Under the pieces are notes generated by a model. The model was not told where the DNA came from. It saw only the letters and a list, made by a program, of their open reading frames with translations, and searched no databases. Of a DNA stretch of 64,000 bases, positions 24,684-32,928 are shown one piece after another. The stretch lies in contig NZ_JAETWB010000001.1 of the NCBI RefSeq assembly GCF_016773205.1, forward strand, positions 1,054,001-1,118,000, read 5' to 3'. Positions within the stretch are counted from its first letter, which is position 1, and the number at the start of each line of letters is the position of its first letter. The position numbers were made by a program, and so were the translations under genes. The stretch comes from Belnapia arida. Lineage in GTDB: Bacteria > Pseudomonadota > Alphaproteobacteria > Acetobacterales > Acetobacteraceae.

Positions 24684-25520
24684 ATGGACAACCTGATCGA
24701 CCACGTCGTCATCGATGTCCGCGACCGCATGGCGGAGGGCGCGGAGGCCTGGCGCCGCCTCGGCTTCCAGCTCACGCCGATGGGCAAGCACAGCCTCGGC
24801 TCCGCCAACCACCTGGCGATCCTTGGCCGCGACTACCTCGAATTGCTCGGCACCGACGTGCCGGGCGGCGCGCTTCGCCCCGATATCGCGCCCTATCCTG
24901 TCGGGCTGAACGGCCTGGTCTTCCGCACCGGCGATGCCGAGGCGCTGGCCGCCGCCCAGCAGGCCCGCGGCGTCCCGATCGGGCCCGCTCAGGCCTTCCA
25001 CCGCCCCGCCGACCTGCCCGACGGCACCCGGCAGGACGCCAGGTTCCGCACCGCCCGCCTTGACCGCGCCGCCGCCTTCGACGGACGCCTCTACTGGTGC
25101 GAGCATCTGACGCCGGAGCATGTCTGGCGCCCGGAATGGCAGTCCCACTCCAATGGCGCGCTCGGCGTCGCCCGCATCCTGCTCTCGGTGCGGGACCCGG
25201 AGCGTCAAGCAGCGCTCTTCCGCCGCATCTTCGGCACCGCGGCGGTGACGGAGGGCCCCGGCGGCCGGGCCATCCTCCAGGCCGGCGAAGCGGAGGTCGA
25301 ATTCGCCCCGCATGCCGCCGTCGCCGCCGAACTGGGCGAGGCGGCACCGGACCCGGCCGGCCGCGGCGACCACATGGCACTGCTTGGTGTCAGCATCCGC
25401 TCGTTGCCGGAGACGGCTGCGGCGCTTCGTATCAATGCCGTACACTTCACGGAGGCGCCCGGCCTGCTCCGCATCCCGGCCCGCGAGGCAATGAACACGG
25501 CGCTCGACTTCATGGCATGA
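24684..25520 (+). CDS. VOC-superfamily protein, Glyoxalase_3-like
   Basis: The 278-residue protein contains two VOC half-domains: DHVVIDVRDRMAEGAEAWRR-type start to about residue 110, and GVARILLSVRDPERQAALFRR to about residue 230. It has the LTPMGKHSLGSANHLAIL segment of the Glyoxalase_3 type. VOC enzymes use a metal for isomerisation, ring opening or C-C cleavage. It begins 1 nt after the previous stop with GGAGGGG before the ATG, and closes the operon. Its stop overlaps the convergent DUF429-like gene by 11 nt. Reaction unknown. Confidence 0.82.
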   Translation: MDNLIDHVVIDVRDRMAEGAEAWRRLGFQLTPMGKHSLGSANHLAILGRDYLELLGTDVPGGALRPDIAPYPVGLNGLVFRTGDAEALAAAQQARGVPIGPAQAFHRPADLPDGTRQDARFRTARLDRAAAFDGRLYWCEHLTPEHVWRPEWQSHSNGALGVARILLSVRDPERQAALFRRIFGTAAVTEGPGGRAILQAGEAEVEFAPHAAVAAELGEAAPDPAGRGDHMALLGVSIRSLPETAAALRINAVHFTEAPGLLRIPAREAMNTALDFMA

Positions 25521-26442
25521 GGGCGCGGGGCAGCGCCGTCTGCCCGAGCACCCAGCCCTCCCAGCTCCGGATCCAGGGGTCGTCGGGGATGAAGTCGGGC
25601 CGTGCCCCGTCCAGCACTCCGATCAACCCGAGCAGGCCGATCACCGAGTCGAAGCGGTCCTCCCCGGTCGCATCCGCTCCGAACCCATCCGCGATGGCGG
25701 CCACGAGCGCCGGCTCGGCCACTACCCGCCGCGCCGCCAGCGCGGCGTGCAGGGCAAGGGCCAAGGCCCGCCGCGGCCCCTGCACCCGCTTGCTGCCGGC
25801 GAGGCGCAACCCGCATTGCCGCAGCGCCTCGGCCGGATAGGCTTCGGCCAGCACCGCCCGCCCTGGCGCCAGCAAATCCGCCAAGCTGCCTTCGAAGGGC
25901 CAGAGCCGCACCGGTGCCCCCGCGCCGAGCGCCGGCACCAGCCAGTCTCGCCAGGCACCGATGGCCGCCTTGCCCGACTGGTTCGCCCCAAGCGTCCAGA
26001 AGACCGGCGCTCCCGCCGGCCGCTCCGCCGTCGCCCGGTCGCACCAGCGCGACAGCCCCTCCGGCCCATCGAAGCCGAGGGCCGACGCATGCGCCGCCCG
26101 CGTCATCCCCTTGACGCCACGCGCCGGATAGAAGGGCCGCTCCGGCGAGACCGTCTCCAGCCCCGCACTCACTTCGAAGAAGCTAGGCCGTGCCGCCAAT
26201 TCGCGCAGGAACTGGGGAAAACCTGCCTCCGCGCGCTCCGCCGCATAGGCCCGCGGCAGGCCGAGCGGCAGGTCGAGCCCCAGCGCCACCGCCCGACCCG
26301 GCCCGATCAGTCCCTCCACCAGCCCCTCCAACGGCCCGACCGGCCGTGGTGCGGCCATGCGCCAGCCTTCTCCTTCGCGCTCGGCCACCGATATCCAGCG
26401 CTTGCGCGGATCGATGCTCCAATCGGCATGGGCGGCGATCAC
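25510..26442 (-). CDS. DUF429-like protein (RNase H-related fold)
   Basis: This protein of about 310 residues shows an N-terminal Asp-led strand (AAHADWSIDPRKRW), ALGLDLPLGLPRAYA, VLAEAYPAEALRQ and a late EDRFDSVIGLLGL helix. These are the spacing and acidic residues typical of DUF429 proteins, which are predicted to have an RNase H-like fold. I start at GTG 26442, 18 bp from the divergent cytochrome gene; longer in-frame starts would overlap that gene. No experimental function is known for the family. Confidence 0.65.
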   Translation of the reverse strand: MIAAHADWSIDPRKRWISVAEREGEGWRMAAPRPVGPLEGLVEGLIGPGRAVALGLDLPLGLPRAYAAERAEAGFPQFLRELAARPSFFEVSAGLETVSPERPFYPARGVKGMTRAAHASALGFDGPEGLSRWCDRATAERPAGAPVFWTLGANQSGKAAIGAWRDWLVPALGAGAPVRLWPFEGSLADLLAPGRAVLAEAYPAEALRQCGLRLAGSKRVQGPRRALALALHAALAARRVVAEPALVAAIADGFGADATGEDRFDSVIGLLGLIGVLDGARPDFIPDDPWIRSWEGWVLGQTALPRALMP

Positions 26443-26460
26443 GCCATGGGAGCGTGGGTC

Positions 26461-27000
26461 ATGCAGGAGTACAGCACCGGATCGAAGTGGTTCCATTGGA
26501 TCACCGTGGCGCTGCTGGCCCTTGCCTGGCCGGTCGGCTTCGTCATCAGCTATATCAAGGAAGACGCGAAGACCGCCTTCTACACCGTTCATGAATCAGC
26601 CGGTTTGCTGATCCTCTTGGTCGTCCTCGCCCGTCTCGCCTGGCGTCTGCGCTACCCGCCACCCCCGCTGCCGGACCATGTGCCCCGGCCGCTGCGCCGG
26701 GCAGCGGCCGGGGTGCACCATTCGCTCTATGCCCTGCTGGTCCTGCAGCCCATCCTCGGCTTCATCGCCACCAACGCCTGGGGCTTCCCGCTGCGTGGCG
26801 ACAGCGCCTTCCTCGGCATCATCGACCTGCCGAAATTCATGGAGGCGAACGAGGCGCTCGCTGGCGCGGTGCAGCTTGCGCATCGGATTGGCGGTTATGC
26901 GATCCTGGCGTTGCTTGTCTTCCATATCGGCGGGGTGATCTTTCACCAAGCCATCCGCCGTGACGGCATCCTGCAGCGAATGGTCGGCGGTCCAACCTAA
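26461..27000 (+). CDS. Cytochrome b561 family protein
   Basis: The 179-residue inner-membrane protein has four helices and the His residues expected to hold two b-type hemes: FHWIT in helix 1, VHESAG in helix 2, HHSLY in helix 3 and LAHRIGG/VFHIGG in helix 4. Members pass electrons between the quinone pool and periplasmic partners or oxygen. GGGAG lies 8 nt before the chosen ATG; an in-frame ATG 15 nt upstream is the alternative. Its stop shares 3 nt with the stop of the small gene on the other strand. Confidence 0.93.
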   Translation: MQEYSTGSKWFHWITVALLALAWPVGFVISYIKEDAKTAFYTVHESAGLLILLVVLARLAWRLRYPPPPLPDHVPRPLRRAAAGVHHSLYALLVLQPILGFIATNAWGFPLRGDSAFLGIIDLPKFMEANEALAGAVQLAHRIGGYAILALLVFHIGGVIFHQAIRRDGILQRMVGGPT

Positions 27001-27209
27001 AGCGGCTTCTGAGCCCGCTCCATCAACCGACTGAAGAAACCCGTTTTCTTCGCTGGCTGCGCGGTCTCCACCGCCTTGGCTGCAACGGCGCGCTCGGCCT
27101 CGGCTTCCTTGGCCTTGAGCGCCAGCCACTTCTCCACGCTCATCCCCGCCTTCGCCGCACGCTTCGCCTCGTAGGCGCGCTGGCCTTCGGTCATCTTCCG
27201 CTGGTCCAC
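26997..27209 (-). CDS. Small highly charged helical protein
   Basis: The 70-residue protein starts MDQRKMTEGQRAYEAKRAAK, is almost wholly helical and Ala/Lys/Glu-rich, and ends with FFSRLMERAQKPL. The sequence resembles small conserved hypothetical proteins of alphaproteobacteria, but I do not recognise a named family. No membrane segment or motif is present. The gene converges with cytochrome b561. Confidence 0.6.
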   Translation of the reverse strand: MDQRKMTEGQRAYEAKRAAKAGMSVEKWLALKAKEAEAERAVAAKAVETAQPAKKTGFFSRLMERAQKPL

Positions 27210-27314
27210 GGTCCAACCCCATACTGGCCCTGAATGCCGGAGATGTGGCTGAGGTCGTGCCGATCGGCAAGCAGGGGCTTGCCGGACGCCCCCGCATCCA
27301 GGCCTATGCGGGCC

Positions 27315-27647
27315 ATGGAAGCGCGCGTGAAGGCTGGCATCTGGGTCTCCATGGCGCTGCGGCTCGCTGATATCGGCGGCCGCAGCGGCGCAGTGCTGCG
27401 CAAGGGCGACCCGGATTCAGGCGGTATCCTCTGCGTCCTGCGTGGGCGGGAAGGGCTGGTCGTGCTCAGCCAGGTGCGCGATGCGGAGGGCCGGCCAGCC
27501 TGGCTGCGCGGTACCGGACCGGCGCCGATCGAGGACGCGGTCGCCGATGCCTATGTCGAACGGCAAGTGAAACGCGACCCGGATTTATGGGTTGTGGAGT
27601 TCGACGCACCGGATCTGGTGCCACCTTTCGAAGGCAAGCTTATCTGA
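27315..27647 (+). CDS. DUF1491 family protein
   Basis: The 110-residue protein follows the DUF1491 pattern: MEARVKAGIWVSMALR, GGRSGAVLRKGDPDSGGILCVL, PAWLRGTGPAPI, and a closing DLWVVEFDAPDLVPPFEGKLI-type end. The family is restricted mainly to alphaproteobacteria and has no known function. I prefer ATG 27315 over ATG 27306, since family members begin at this point. It is followed by an AT-rich stretch of unusual composition. Confidence 0.85.
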   Translation: MEARVKAGIWVSMALRLADIGGRSGAVLRKGDPDSGGILCVLRGREGLVVLSQVRDAEGRPAWLRGTGPAPIEDAVADAYVERQVKRDPDLWVVEFDAPDLVPPFEGKLI

Positions 27648-27875
27648 CAGGCAAGATTTTTCTACGAAATCAACATGTTGCGTGGCAGTGTTCATTATAC
27701 TTTGAAGCAACCGATCGCCAGCCCTCGGCAGGTCGGACCTGTATCGCAATAAAGTGTAGCCTGTCAGACGCATCCGTGAGGTGCGAAGTTTCGCTTTATG
27801 GTTTCAATCGCTGAGGCTTGGCCGCCAGTTGCGTCCGGCGTGGCGAAATGGCGATGTCTTTTTCCCGGAGGTCCA
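27648..27875. promoter_or_regulatory. AT-richer leader of the response-regulator gene
   Basis: About the first 140 bases after the DUF1491 stop are clearly less GC-rich than the rest of the window. They hold a perfect 10-bp palindrome CAACATGTTG (27671-27680) and TATACT (27696-27701), a fair -10 box, but no good -35 at 16-18 bp. The palindrome could be an operator in place of a -35 element. CCCGGAGG before ATG 27876 is a strong ribosome site. Confidence 0.4.
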
Positions 27876-28592
27876 ATGGCGACGCCCCGCCCGATTTTGA
27901 TCGTCGAGGACGATGCTGCCCTGCGTTCCACCCTGGTCGAGCAACTCGCCATGGATGGTGATTTTGCCGCCGACGAGGCCGAGAGTGCGGGCGAGGCGGA
28001 GGCCAAGCTCGCCAATGCCAATGCCCGCTATGACGCCATCCTGCTCGATATCGGCCTGCCCGATGCCGATGGCCGTGATTTCTGCGCCAAGCTGCGCCGC
28101 GAGGGGCGGCAGATGCCGATCATCATGCTGACCGGCGCCGATGCCGAAGCGGATGTGGTGCGTGGGTTGGATGCCGGTGCCAACGACTACATCGCCAAGC
28201 CCTTCCGCCTGCCGGAACTGCTTGCCCGGGTTCGCGCTCAGCTGCGCGTTTTCGACAACTCCGAGGATGCCGTCTTCACCATCGGCCCCTACCTGTTCAG
28301 GCCGAGCGCCAAGCTGCTGATGGAGCCGGCGCGCAACCGCAAGATCCGGCTGACCGACAAGGAAGGCGCGATCCTGAAGTTCCTCTATCGCGCCGGCGGC
28401 AAGCCCGTGCCGCGTCAGATCCTGCTGAACGAGGTCTGGGGCTACAACAGCGCGGTGACGACCCACACGCTGGAGACCCATATTTACCGCCTGCGCCAAA
28501 AGATCGAGCCCGACCCTTCCCAGACCCGCCTCCTGCTGACCGAAGCCGGCGGCTACAAGCTCGACCCGGTCGCCGGCAACCCGCCTGCTTAG
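27876..28592 (+). CDS. OmpR/PhoB-type response regulator, orphan
   Basis: The 238-residue regulator has a receiver domain (residues 1-120) with EDD acidic pocket, phospho-acceptor Asp58 (ILLDIGLPD), Thr86 and the conserved Lys in YIAKPF. A winged-helix DNA-binding domain follows (about 140-232) with the recognition helix VTTHTLETHIYRLRQKI. No histidine kinase gene lies within the window, so its partner is elsewhere. Start is fixed by CCCGGAGG. Orphan regulators of this type in alphaproteobacteria often act on the cell envelope, but the target here is unknown. Confidence 0.9.
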   Translation: MATPRPILIVEDDAALRSTLVEQLAMDGDFAADEAESAGEAEAKLANANARYDAILLDIGLPDADGRDFCAKLRREGRQMPIIMLTGADAEADVVRGLDAGANDYIAKPFRLPELLARVRAQLRVFDNSEDAVFTIGPYLFRPSAKLLMEPARNRKIRLTDKEGAILKFLYRAGGKPVPRQILLNEVWGYNSAVTTHTLETHIYRLRQKIEPDPSQTRLLLTEAGGYKLDPVAGNPPA

Positions 28593-28643
28593 GGCGTTTT
28601 CCGGGAGCTCTGGCTTGAGAGAGCCGCACTACCCTGCTGCACA

Positions 28644-28673
28644 GGCGACGTCATCCCGTTCGGTGACGTCGCC
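28644..28673. terminator. Hairpin between convergent genes
   Basis: A perfect 10-bp inverted repeat (GGCGACGTCA / TGACGTCGCC) with a 10-nt loop lies between the stops of the response regulator and the MotB/OmpA-like gene. No T-tract follows on either side. It probably ends or protects both transcripts; a protein-binding site is a second possibility because each arm contains the half palindrome GACGTC. Confidence 0.5.
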
Positions 28674-28688
28674 GAGGCCGCGTCTGCT

Positions 28689-30314
28689 CTACCGATCCGT
28701 CAGCCGCAGTTCGATCCGCCGGTTGCGTGCCAGCGCCTCCGGCGACTCGCCGGCATCGAGCGGCTGGTTGTCGCCGAAGGCCGTCGCCGCCACCCGGTTC
28801 GGCGGCAGCCCCTCGGCCATCAGGAGCTGCGAGACGGCGATTGCCCGCGCGGCCGAAAGCTCCCAGTTGCTGGCATAGCGCTGGCTGCGGATCGGTGTGC
28901 GGTCGGCATGGCCATCCACCCGGAGCAGCCAATTCACATCCGGCGGGATCCTCGCCGCCAGGTCCTGCAGCACCCGGGCGATCGCCCTGATCTGCTGTTG
29001 CCCGGTCATGGACAGCTCGGCGCTGCCGGGCGGGAACAGCACCTCCGACTGGAAGACAAAACGGTCGCCGACAATACGCATATCCGGCCGATCGCCCAGC
29101 ACATCGCGCAGCCGGCCGAAGAAGTCACTGCGGTAGCGCTGCAGTTCTTCCACGCGGGCAGCGAGCGCCGCGTTCAGCCGGGTGCCGAGGGCGCTGATCT
29201 GCGCATCCTTGTCCCGCCCGGAGGTCTCGGCCGCATCCAGCGCTGCGGCGATCCGGGCGAGCTGGTTGCGCAACTCCTCGATCTGGCGGCCGAGCAGGGC
29301 GACCTGCGCACGGGCACTCTCGGCAAGGCGGGTCTGCTCGCCCGCCACCCGCTCGGCGGCCTGGCGGCGCTCCCGCTCGCTGCCGGTGGCCACCTCGGCC
29401 GTGGTGCGGCGCTGCGCCTCGTCGCCGGCGCGCCGTGCCGCCTCCTGCGCCTGGCGCTCCAGCTGGTCCCGCAGCGCGGTCAGGGCCCGCACCTGCTCGT
29501 TGAGCCGGGCGACATCGGAGAGCCGCGCCTCGATGGTGGCCCGATCCGCCTTCACCTGCTGGTCCAGCACCGCCATCTCCTGCCGCATGGCGGCAAGCTG
29601 GCGCTGCGCCTCGGCGAGCTGCCCCTGCGCCTCCTGGAGTTGCCGCCGCAGCCCAGCCAGCTCCTGCCGCGCCGTCTCGGTCGCGCCCCGCGCCTCGCCG
29701 AGCTGCCGGTCGAGATCGGCTGCCCGCGTCTCCTGCTGCTGCCGGACACCACGCTCGGCGGCAAGCGCCCGCGTCGCCTCGGTTAGCCGGGCAACGGTCT
29801 GTGCGGCATCGCCGCCGGTCACCTCGGCCCGCTGCAAGGCATCGGCCAGCTGGCGCTCCAGCGTCGCGATGCGCTCCGGGGCGCCGCGGTTGGTCAGCTC
29901 GAGATCCGCGAGGCGGGCCGTCAGCTGGTCCCGCTCGCCGCGCGCCGCATCGCGCTCGGTCGAAAGCCGGTCCCGCTCCTCCCGCAGGTCGCGCAGCTGC
30001 GTCTGCAGGGCGTCCCGCGCCGCCGCCGCGCCGCGCAACTCCTCGGCGGTGCGGGTGAGGGCGCTGCGCAGCTCGCCTGTCTGGCCGCGCTCCAGCGACA
30101 GCAGCTCGGCCAGTTCGGCCACCTGCCGGTTCAGCCGGTCGAGTGCGCGGTCGCGCGAGGAGAGGGCGACGGAAAGGAAGCCCTGCGCCAGCACGAAAAC
30201 CAGCAGCACGAAGATGAGCACCATGAGGAGCGTCGACAGCGCATCCACATAGCCCGGCCAGGCATCGAGCCCGCCACCCCCCCGTGCCCGGCGCCGTCCG
30301 CCCGAGCTTGCCAT
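28689..30314 (-). CDS. MotB/OmpA-type envelope protein with long coiled coil
   Basis: The 541-residue protein has one membrane helix near the N-terminus (LSTLLMVLIFVLLVFVLAQ), a coiled coil of roughly 330 residues rich in Arg, Glu, Gln and Ala, and a C-terminal OmpA domain (from about 430) with VDGHADRTPI and LSAARAIAVSQLLMAEG, which binds peptidoglycan. The layout is that of a MotB-like stator partner, but the spacer is far longer than in flagellar MotB. It overlaps the MotA-like gene by 1 nt, so the two form a complex. Not a flagellar locus. Confidence 0.88.
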   Translation of the reverse strand: MASSGGRRRARGGGGLDAWPGYVDALSTLLMVLIFVLLVFVLAQGFLSVALSSRDRALDRLNRQVAELAELLSLERGQTGELRSALTRTAEELRGAAAARDALQTQLRDLREERDRLSTERDAARGERDQLTARLADLELTNRGAPERIATLERQLADALQRAEVTGGDAAQTVARLTEATRALAAERGVRQQQETRAADLDRQLGEARGATETARQELAGLRRQLQEAQGQLAEAQRQLAAMRQEMAVLDQQVKADRATIEARLSDVARLNEQVRALTALRDQLERQAQEAARRAGDEAQRRTTAEVATGSERERRQAAERVAGEQTRLAESARAQVALLGRQIEELRNQLARIAAALDAAETSGRDKDAQISALGTRLNAALAARVEELQRYRSDFFGRLRDVLGDRPDMRIVGDRFVFQSEVLFPPGSAELSMTGQQQIRAIARVLQDLAARIPPDVNWLLRVDGHADRTPIRSQRYASNWELSAARAIAVSQLLMAEGLPPNRVAATAFGDNQPLDAGESPEALARNRRIELRLTDR

Positions 30315-31462
30315 TACCGCGACTGGTCTTCAGACAGCGCTGCAATCGTGCGCGCTACCAGCTTGATCTCGCTGCGAATTTCGTTGGTTGCCTGCTGCCG
30401 CCCCTGCGCCACCTCCTCGACCAGCCGGGCGAGGTGCAGCTCGGCATTGCGCAGATGCCCGCGCAGCACCTCGTCGGCCTGCGGCTGCGCCTGCGCATCG
30501 GCCAGCCGCGCCAGTACCGGGGCGAGCTGCGCCTGCTGCTCCGCGACGCGCAGCATGAGGGACTGGCTCGCCCGCATCTGATCGGTCAGTACCGTCAGCC
30601 GCTCGGTGAGGGTCAGCATGGCCTGGCCGGTCTGGGCCCGACCCTCCTCGCCCCGTGCCAAGATGCGCTGCAAGCCTTCGAGGTTCTCCGCCGTCTGCTC
30701 CAGCAGCGCCTGCACATAGGCCGGGACGCTGCCCATGGCCTCGCCGCCAGCATCGCCGAGCACGCCGGAGGAGAGGCGGGTAATGCCCGCCAGCCATTCC
30801 TCCAGCTCGTTATAGAAGCGGTTCTGCGCCTGCCCCGCCGTCAGGTCGAGGAAGCCGAGCACCAGCGCCCCCGCCAGCCCCAGCATGGAGGAGGAGAAGG
30901 CCGTCCCCATGCCGCGCAGCGGCTCGGCGAGGCCGGTCTTCAGCTGGTTGAAGAGCTGGTTGAGGTCGCCCGACCCGACCGACATCCCCCCGATCACTTC
31001 AGAAACCGAGCCGATGGTCAGCAGCAGGCCCCAGAAGGTGCCGAGCAGGCCGAGAAAGATCAGCAGCCCGGTCATATAGCGGGACAACTCACGGGTCTCG
31101 TCGAGGCGGGAGGCGATGCCGTCCAGCACGCTCCGCATCGCCGGCGCCGAGAGCGAGAGCCGGTCCGAGCGGCGGGCGGAGAACATGCTCGCCATCGGCC
31201 CGAGCAGCTGGGGCGCCGGCTGGGCCGGGGCGCCGAGCTTCGGCGCCCGGAAATTCTCGAGCCAGGCGACCTCCGGCTTCAGCACCAGCACCTGGCGGAG
31301 GTTCCACGCTATGCCGATGAACAGCACGCCGAGGATCAGCCCGTTCAGCAGCGGATTGGCGCCGAAGGCGGTGGCGAGTTCCGGCGCCAGAAGCAGCCCG
31401 ACCCCGAGCACCACCGCCAGGAAAACCAGCATGCGCCAGAGGAAGCGGAGCGGGGGTGTCAT
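30314..31462 (-). CDS. MotA/TolQ/ExbB-type proton-channel protein
   Basis: The 382-residue protein has membrane helices near residues 10-45 and two more around 130-155 and 200-225 in the family's pattern (LIFLGLLGTFWGLLLTIGSV; GMGTAFSSSMLGLAGALVLGFLDL). The C-terminal 140 residues are helical and probably cytoplasmic. I start at MTPPLRFLWRML, since earlier codons overlap the OmpA-like gene. With the downstream MotB-like protein it should form an ion-driven envelope motor, related to stators but not to Tol (no tolR/tolA here). Confidence 0.85.
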   Translation of the reverse strand: MTPPLRFLWRMLVFLAVVLGVGLLLAPELATAFGANPLLNGLILGVLFIGIAWNLRQVLVLKPEVAWLENFRAPKLGAPAQPAPQLLGPMASMFSARRSDRLSLSAPAMRSVLDGIASRLDETRELSRYMTGLLIFLGLLGTFWGLLLTIGSVSEVIGGMSVGSGDLNQLFNQLKTGLAEPLRGMGTAFSSSMLGLAGALVLGFLDLTAGQAQNRFYNELEEWLAGITRLSSGVLGDAGGEAMGSVPAYVQALLEQTAENLEGLQRILARGEEGRAQTGQAMLTLTERLTVLTDQMRASQSLMLRVAEQQAQLAPVLARLADAQAQPQADEVLRGHLRNAELHLARLVEEVAQGRQQATNEIRSEIKLVARTIAALSEDQSR

Positions 31463-31487
31463 CGGCCGGTCTCCATCCGGTTGCGCC

Positions 31488-32012
31488 TCATCGGGCCGGC
31501 GGCGGCACGGGCGGCTGGATGTCGGCGGCGTCCAGCGCCTCGGCGGTGTGGCCCATCGGGCGGAGATCGATCCGCGTCGGCGCCACCCCGCCCGCAGCAA
31601 GGGCCTGCTTCACCGCCAGCGCCCGGGCGAGGCTCAACCGCCGTGCCGTGGAGACATCCGCGACCGGTGCGGAGGCCTGGGTCGTCACCGTCACCCGCCC
31701 GGGTGGGCCGGCGGCAATCCGCCGGCCGAATTCGGCGAGGCCGGCCTCAGCCCCCTGCGGCAGCCCATCGGCCCCGGCGGCGAAGCGCAGCCGTACTCCG
31801 CCATCGGGCAGGGCTTCCAGCAAGGCCGGCAGGCCATGCAGGGCCGGCCCGGTCCGGGGCGGCGCAGCGGCGGGTGCAGGCCGGCCCAGATCGGCTGGGC
31901 GCGGCTCCGCCGCGGCGGGCGGGGCGGGGATGCTCTCCTCCGTCTCCGTCGGCTGGGCCGCGGCCGGATGCAGGCTGGCCAGCAGCCAGAGGGCGAGGGT
32001 GAAGCGCGTCAC
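31488..32012 (-). CDS. Small periplasmic OmpA-like protein
   Basis: The 174-residue protein has a signal peptide (MTRFTLALWLLASLHPAAAQ), a Pro/Ala-rich linker, and a C-terminal half resembling an OmpA fold: GRVTVTTQASAP then STARRLSLARALAVKQALAAGG, VAPTRIDLRPMG. The usual NxxLSxxRA pattern is only partly kept, so peptidoglycan binding is uncertain. It lies between the suhB-like and MotA-like genes with gaps of 46 and 25 bp, so it is probably a third part of the MotA/MotB-like complex. Confidence 0.75.
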   Translation of the reverse strand: MTRFTLALWLLASLHPAAAQPTETEESIPAPPAAAEPRPADLGRPAPAAAPPRTGPALHGLPALLEALPDGGVRLRFAAGADGLPQGAEAGLAEFGRRIAAGPPGRVTVTTQASAPVADVSTARRLSLARALAVKQALAAGGVAPTRIDLRPMGHTAEALDAADIQPPVPPPAR

Positions 32013-32058
32013 TTCACCAAACTAGGACATGGACGACGCCGAGGTCCATGGCGCGGCC

Positions 32059-32913
32059 TCAGCCAGCCTGGCGCTGGCGGCTCGCCTCGGCGGCGGCCAT
32101 ACCCTCCGCCACCACCTCGCGCAGCTTGCCTTGGAGCGCCTGGTTGCCGGCGACGACGTTCCCCTCGGAGTAGAAGGCGTCACCGCCCTGCGGATCGGTG
32201 ATGAAGCCGCCGGCTTCCCGCACCATGACGAGGCCCGCGGCCATGTCCCACTTCTTCAGGTTCAACTCCCAGTACCCATCGTAACGGCCGGCCGCGACCC
32301 AGGCGAGGTCGAGCGCCGCCGCGCCGAAGCGCCGGATGCCCGCCACCTGCGGCATCAGCCGGGCCAGGGTATGGGTGAACTCCGCCCGCCGCGGCGCCGC
32401 GGCGAAAGGGATTCCGGTTGCGAACAGCGCCTCGCGCATGTCCTTCCGCCCGGAGACGCGCAGCCGCCGGTCGTTCAGGAAGGCGCCGACGCCCCGCTCC
32501 GCCCAGAAGATTTCGTTGGCAGCCGGGTTGTAGATGACGCCGGCGACGAGTTCGCTCCGCCCGTCCTCCAGCCGCTTCTCGATGCCTACGCTGATCGCCC
32601 AGTGCGGAATGCCATGGAGGAAGTTGCTGGTGCCGTCGAGCGGGTCGACCACCCAGCGCCATTCCCAGTCCTCGGCGCCATGGGTGCCGCTCTCCTCCAT
32701 GAGGAAGGCGAAATTCGGCCGGGCCCGTCCGAGATCATGGCGGAGCGTCTCTTCCGCCCGCAGGTCGGCCTGGGAGACGAAGTCGCCCGGCCCCTTGGAC
32801 GACACCTGGAGCTGCTCGACCTCGGCGAAGTCGCGCAGCAGCCGGCGCCCGGCCTTCTGCACCGCAGAGACGACGACATTGAGAGCGGGCGAAAGCCGGG
32901 CAGGAGACGCCAA
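32059..32913 (-). CDS. Inositol-monophosphatase family protein (SuhB-like)
   Basis: The 284-residue phosphatase has the Mg2+ site: EE in LMEESG, DPLDGTSNFLHG (first two Asp) and KKWDMAAGLVMVREAGG (third Asp). ALNVVVSAVQKAGRRLLRDF begins the fold at the usual place. The only fitting start is TTG at 32913, with AGAGGA 8 nt upstream; no ATG is available before the first conserved helix. SuhB also associates with rRNA antitermination complexes in some bacteria. It is 15 bp after efp, as in several alphaproteobacterial genomes. Confidence 0.92.
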   Translation of the reverse strand: MASPARLSPALNVVVSAVQKAGRRLLRDFAEVEQLQVSSKGPGDFVSQADLRAEETLRHDLGRARPNFAFLMEESGTHGAEDWEWRWVVDPLDGTSNFLHGIPHWAISVGIEKRLEDGRSELVAGVIYNPAANEIFWAERGVGAFLNDRRLRVSGRKDMREALFATGIPFAAAPRRAEFTHTLARLMPQVAGIRRFGAAALDLAWVAAGRYDGYWELNLKKWDMAAGLVMVREAGGFITDPQGGDAFYSEGNVVAGNQALQGKLREVVAEGMAAAEASRQRQAG

Positions 32914-32928
32914 GACTCGATTCCTCTC

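Noticed and set aside
28689-31462. Zorya-like anti-phage module (ZorAB relatives)
   Set aside because: MotA/MotB-like proteins are present but no ZorC, ZorD or ZorE nuclease/helicase gene is adjacent, and the context (efp, suhB) is housekeeping.
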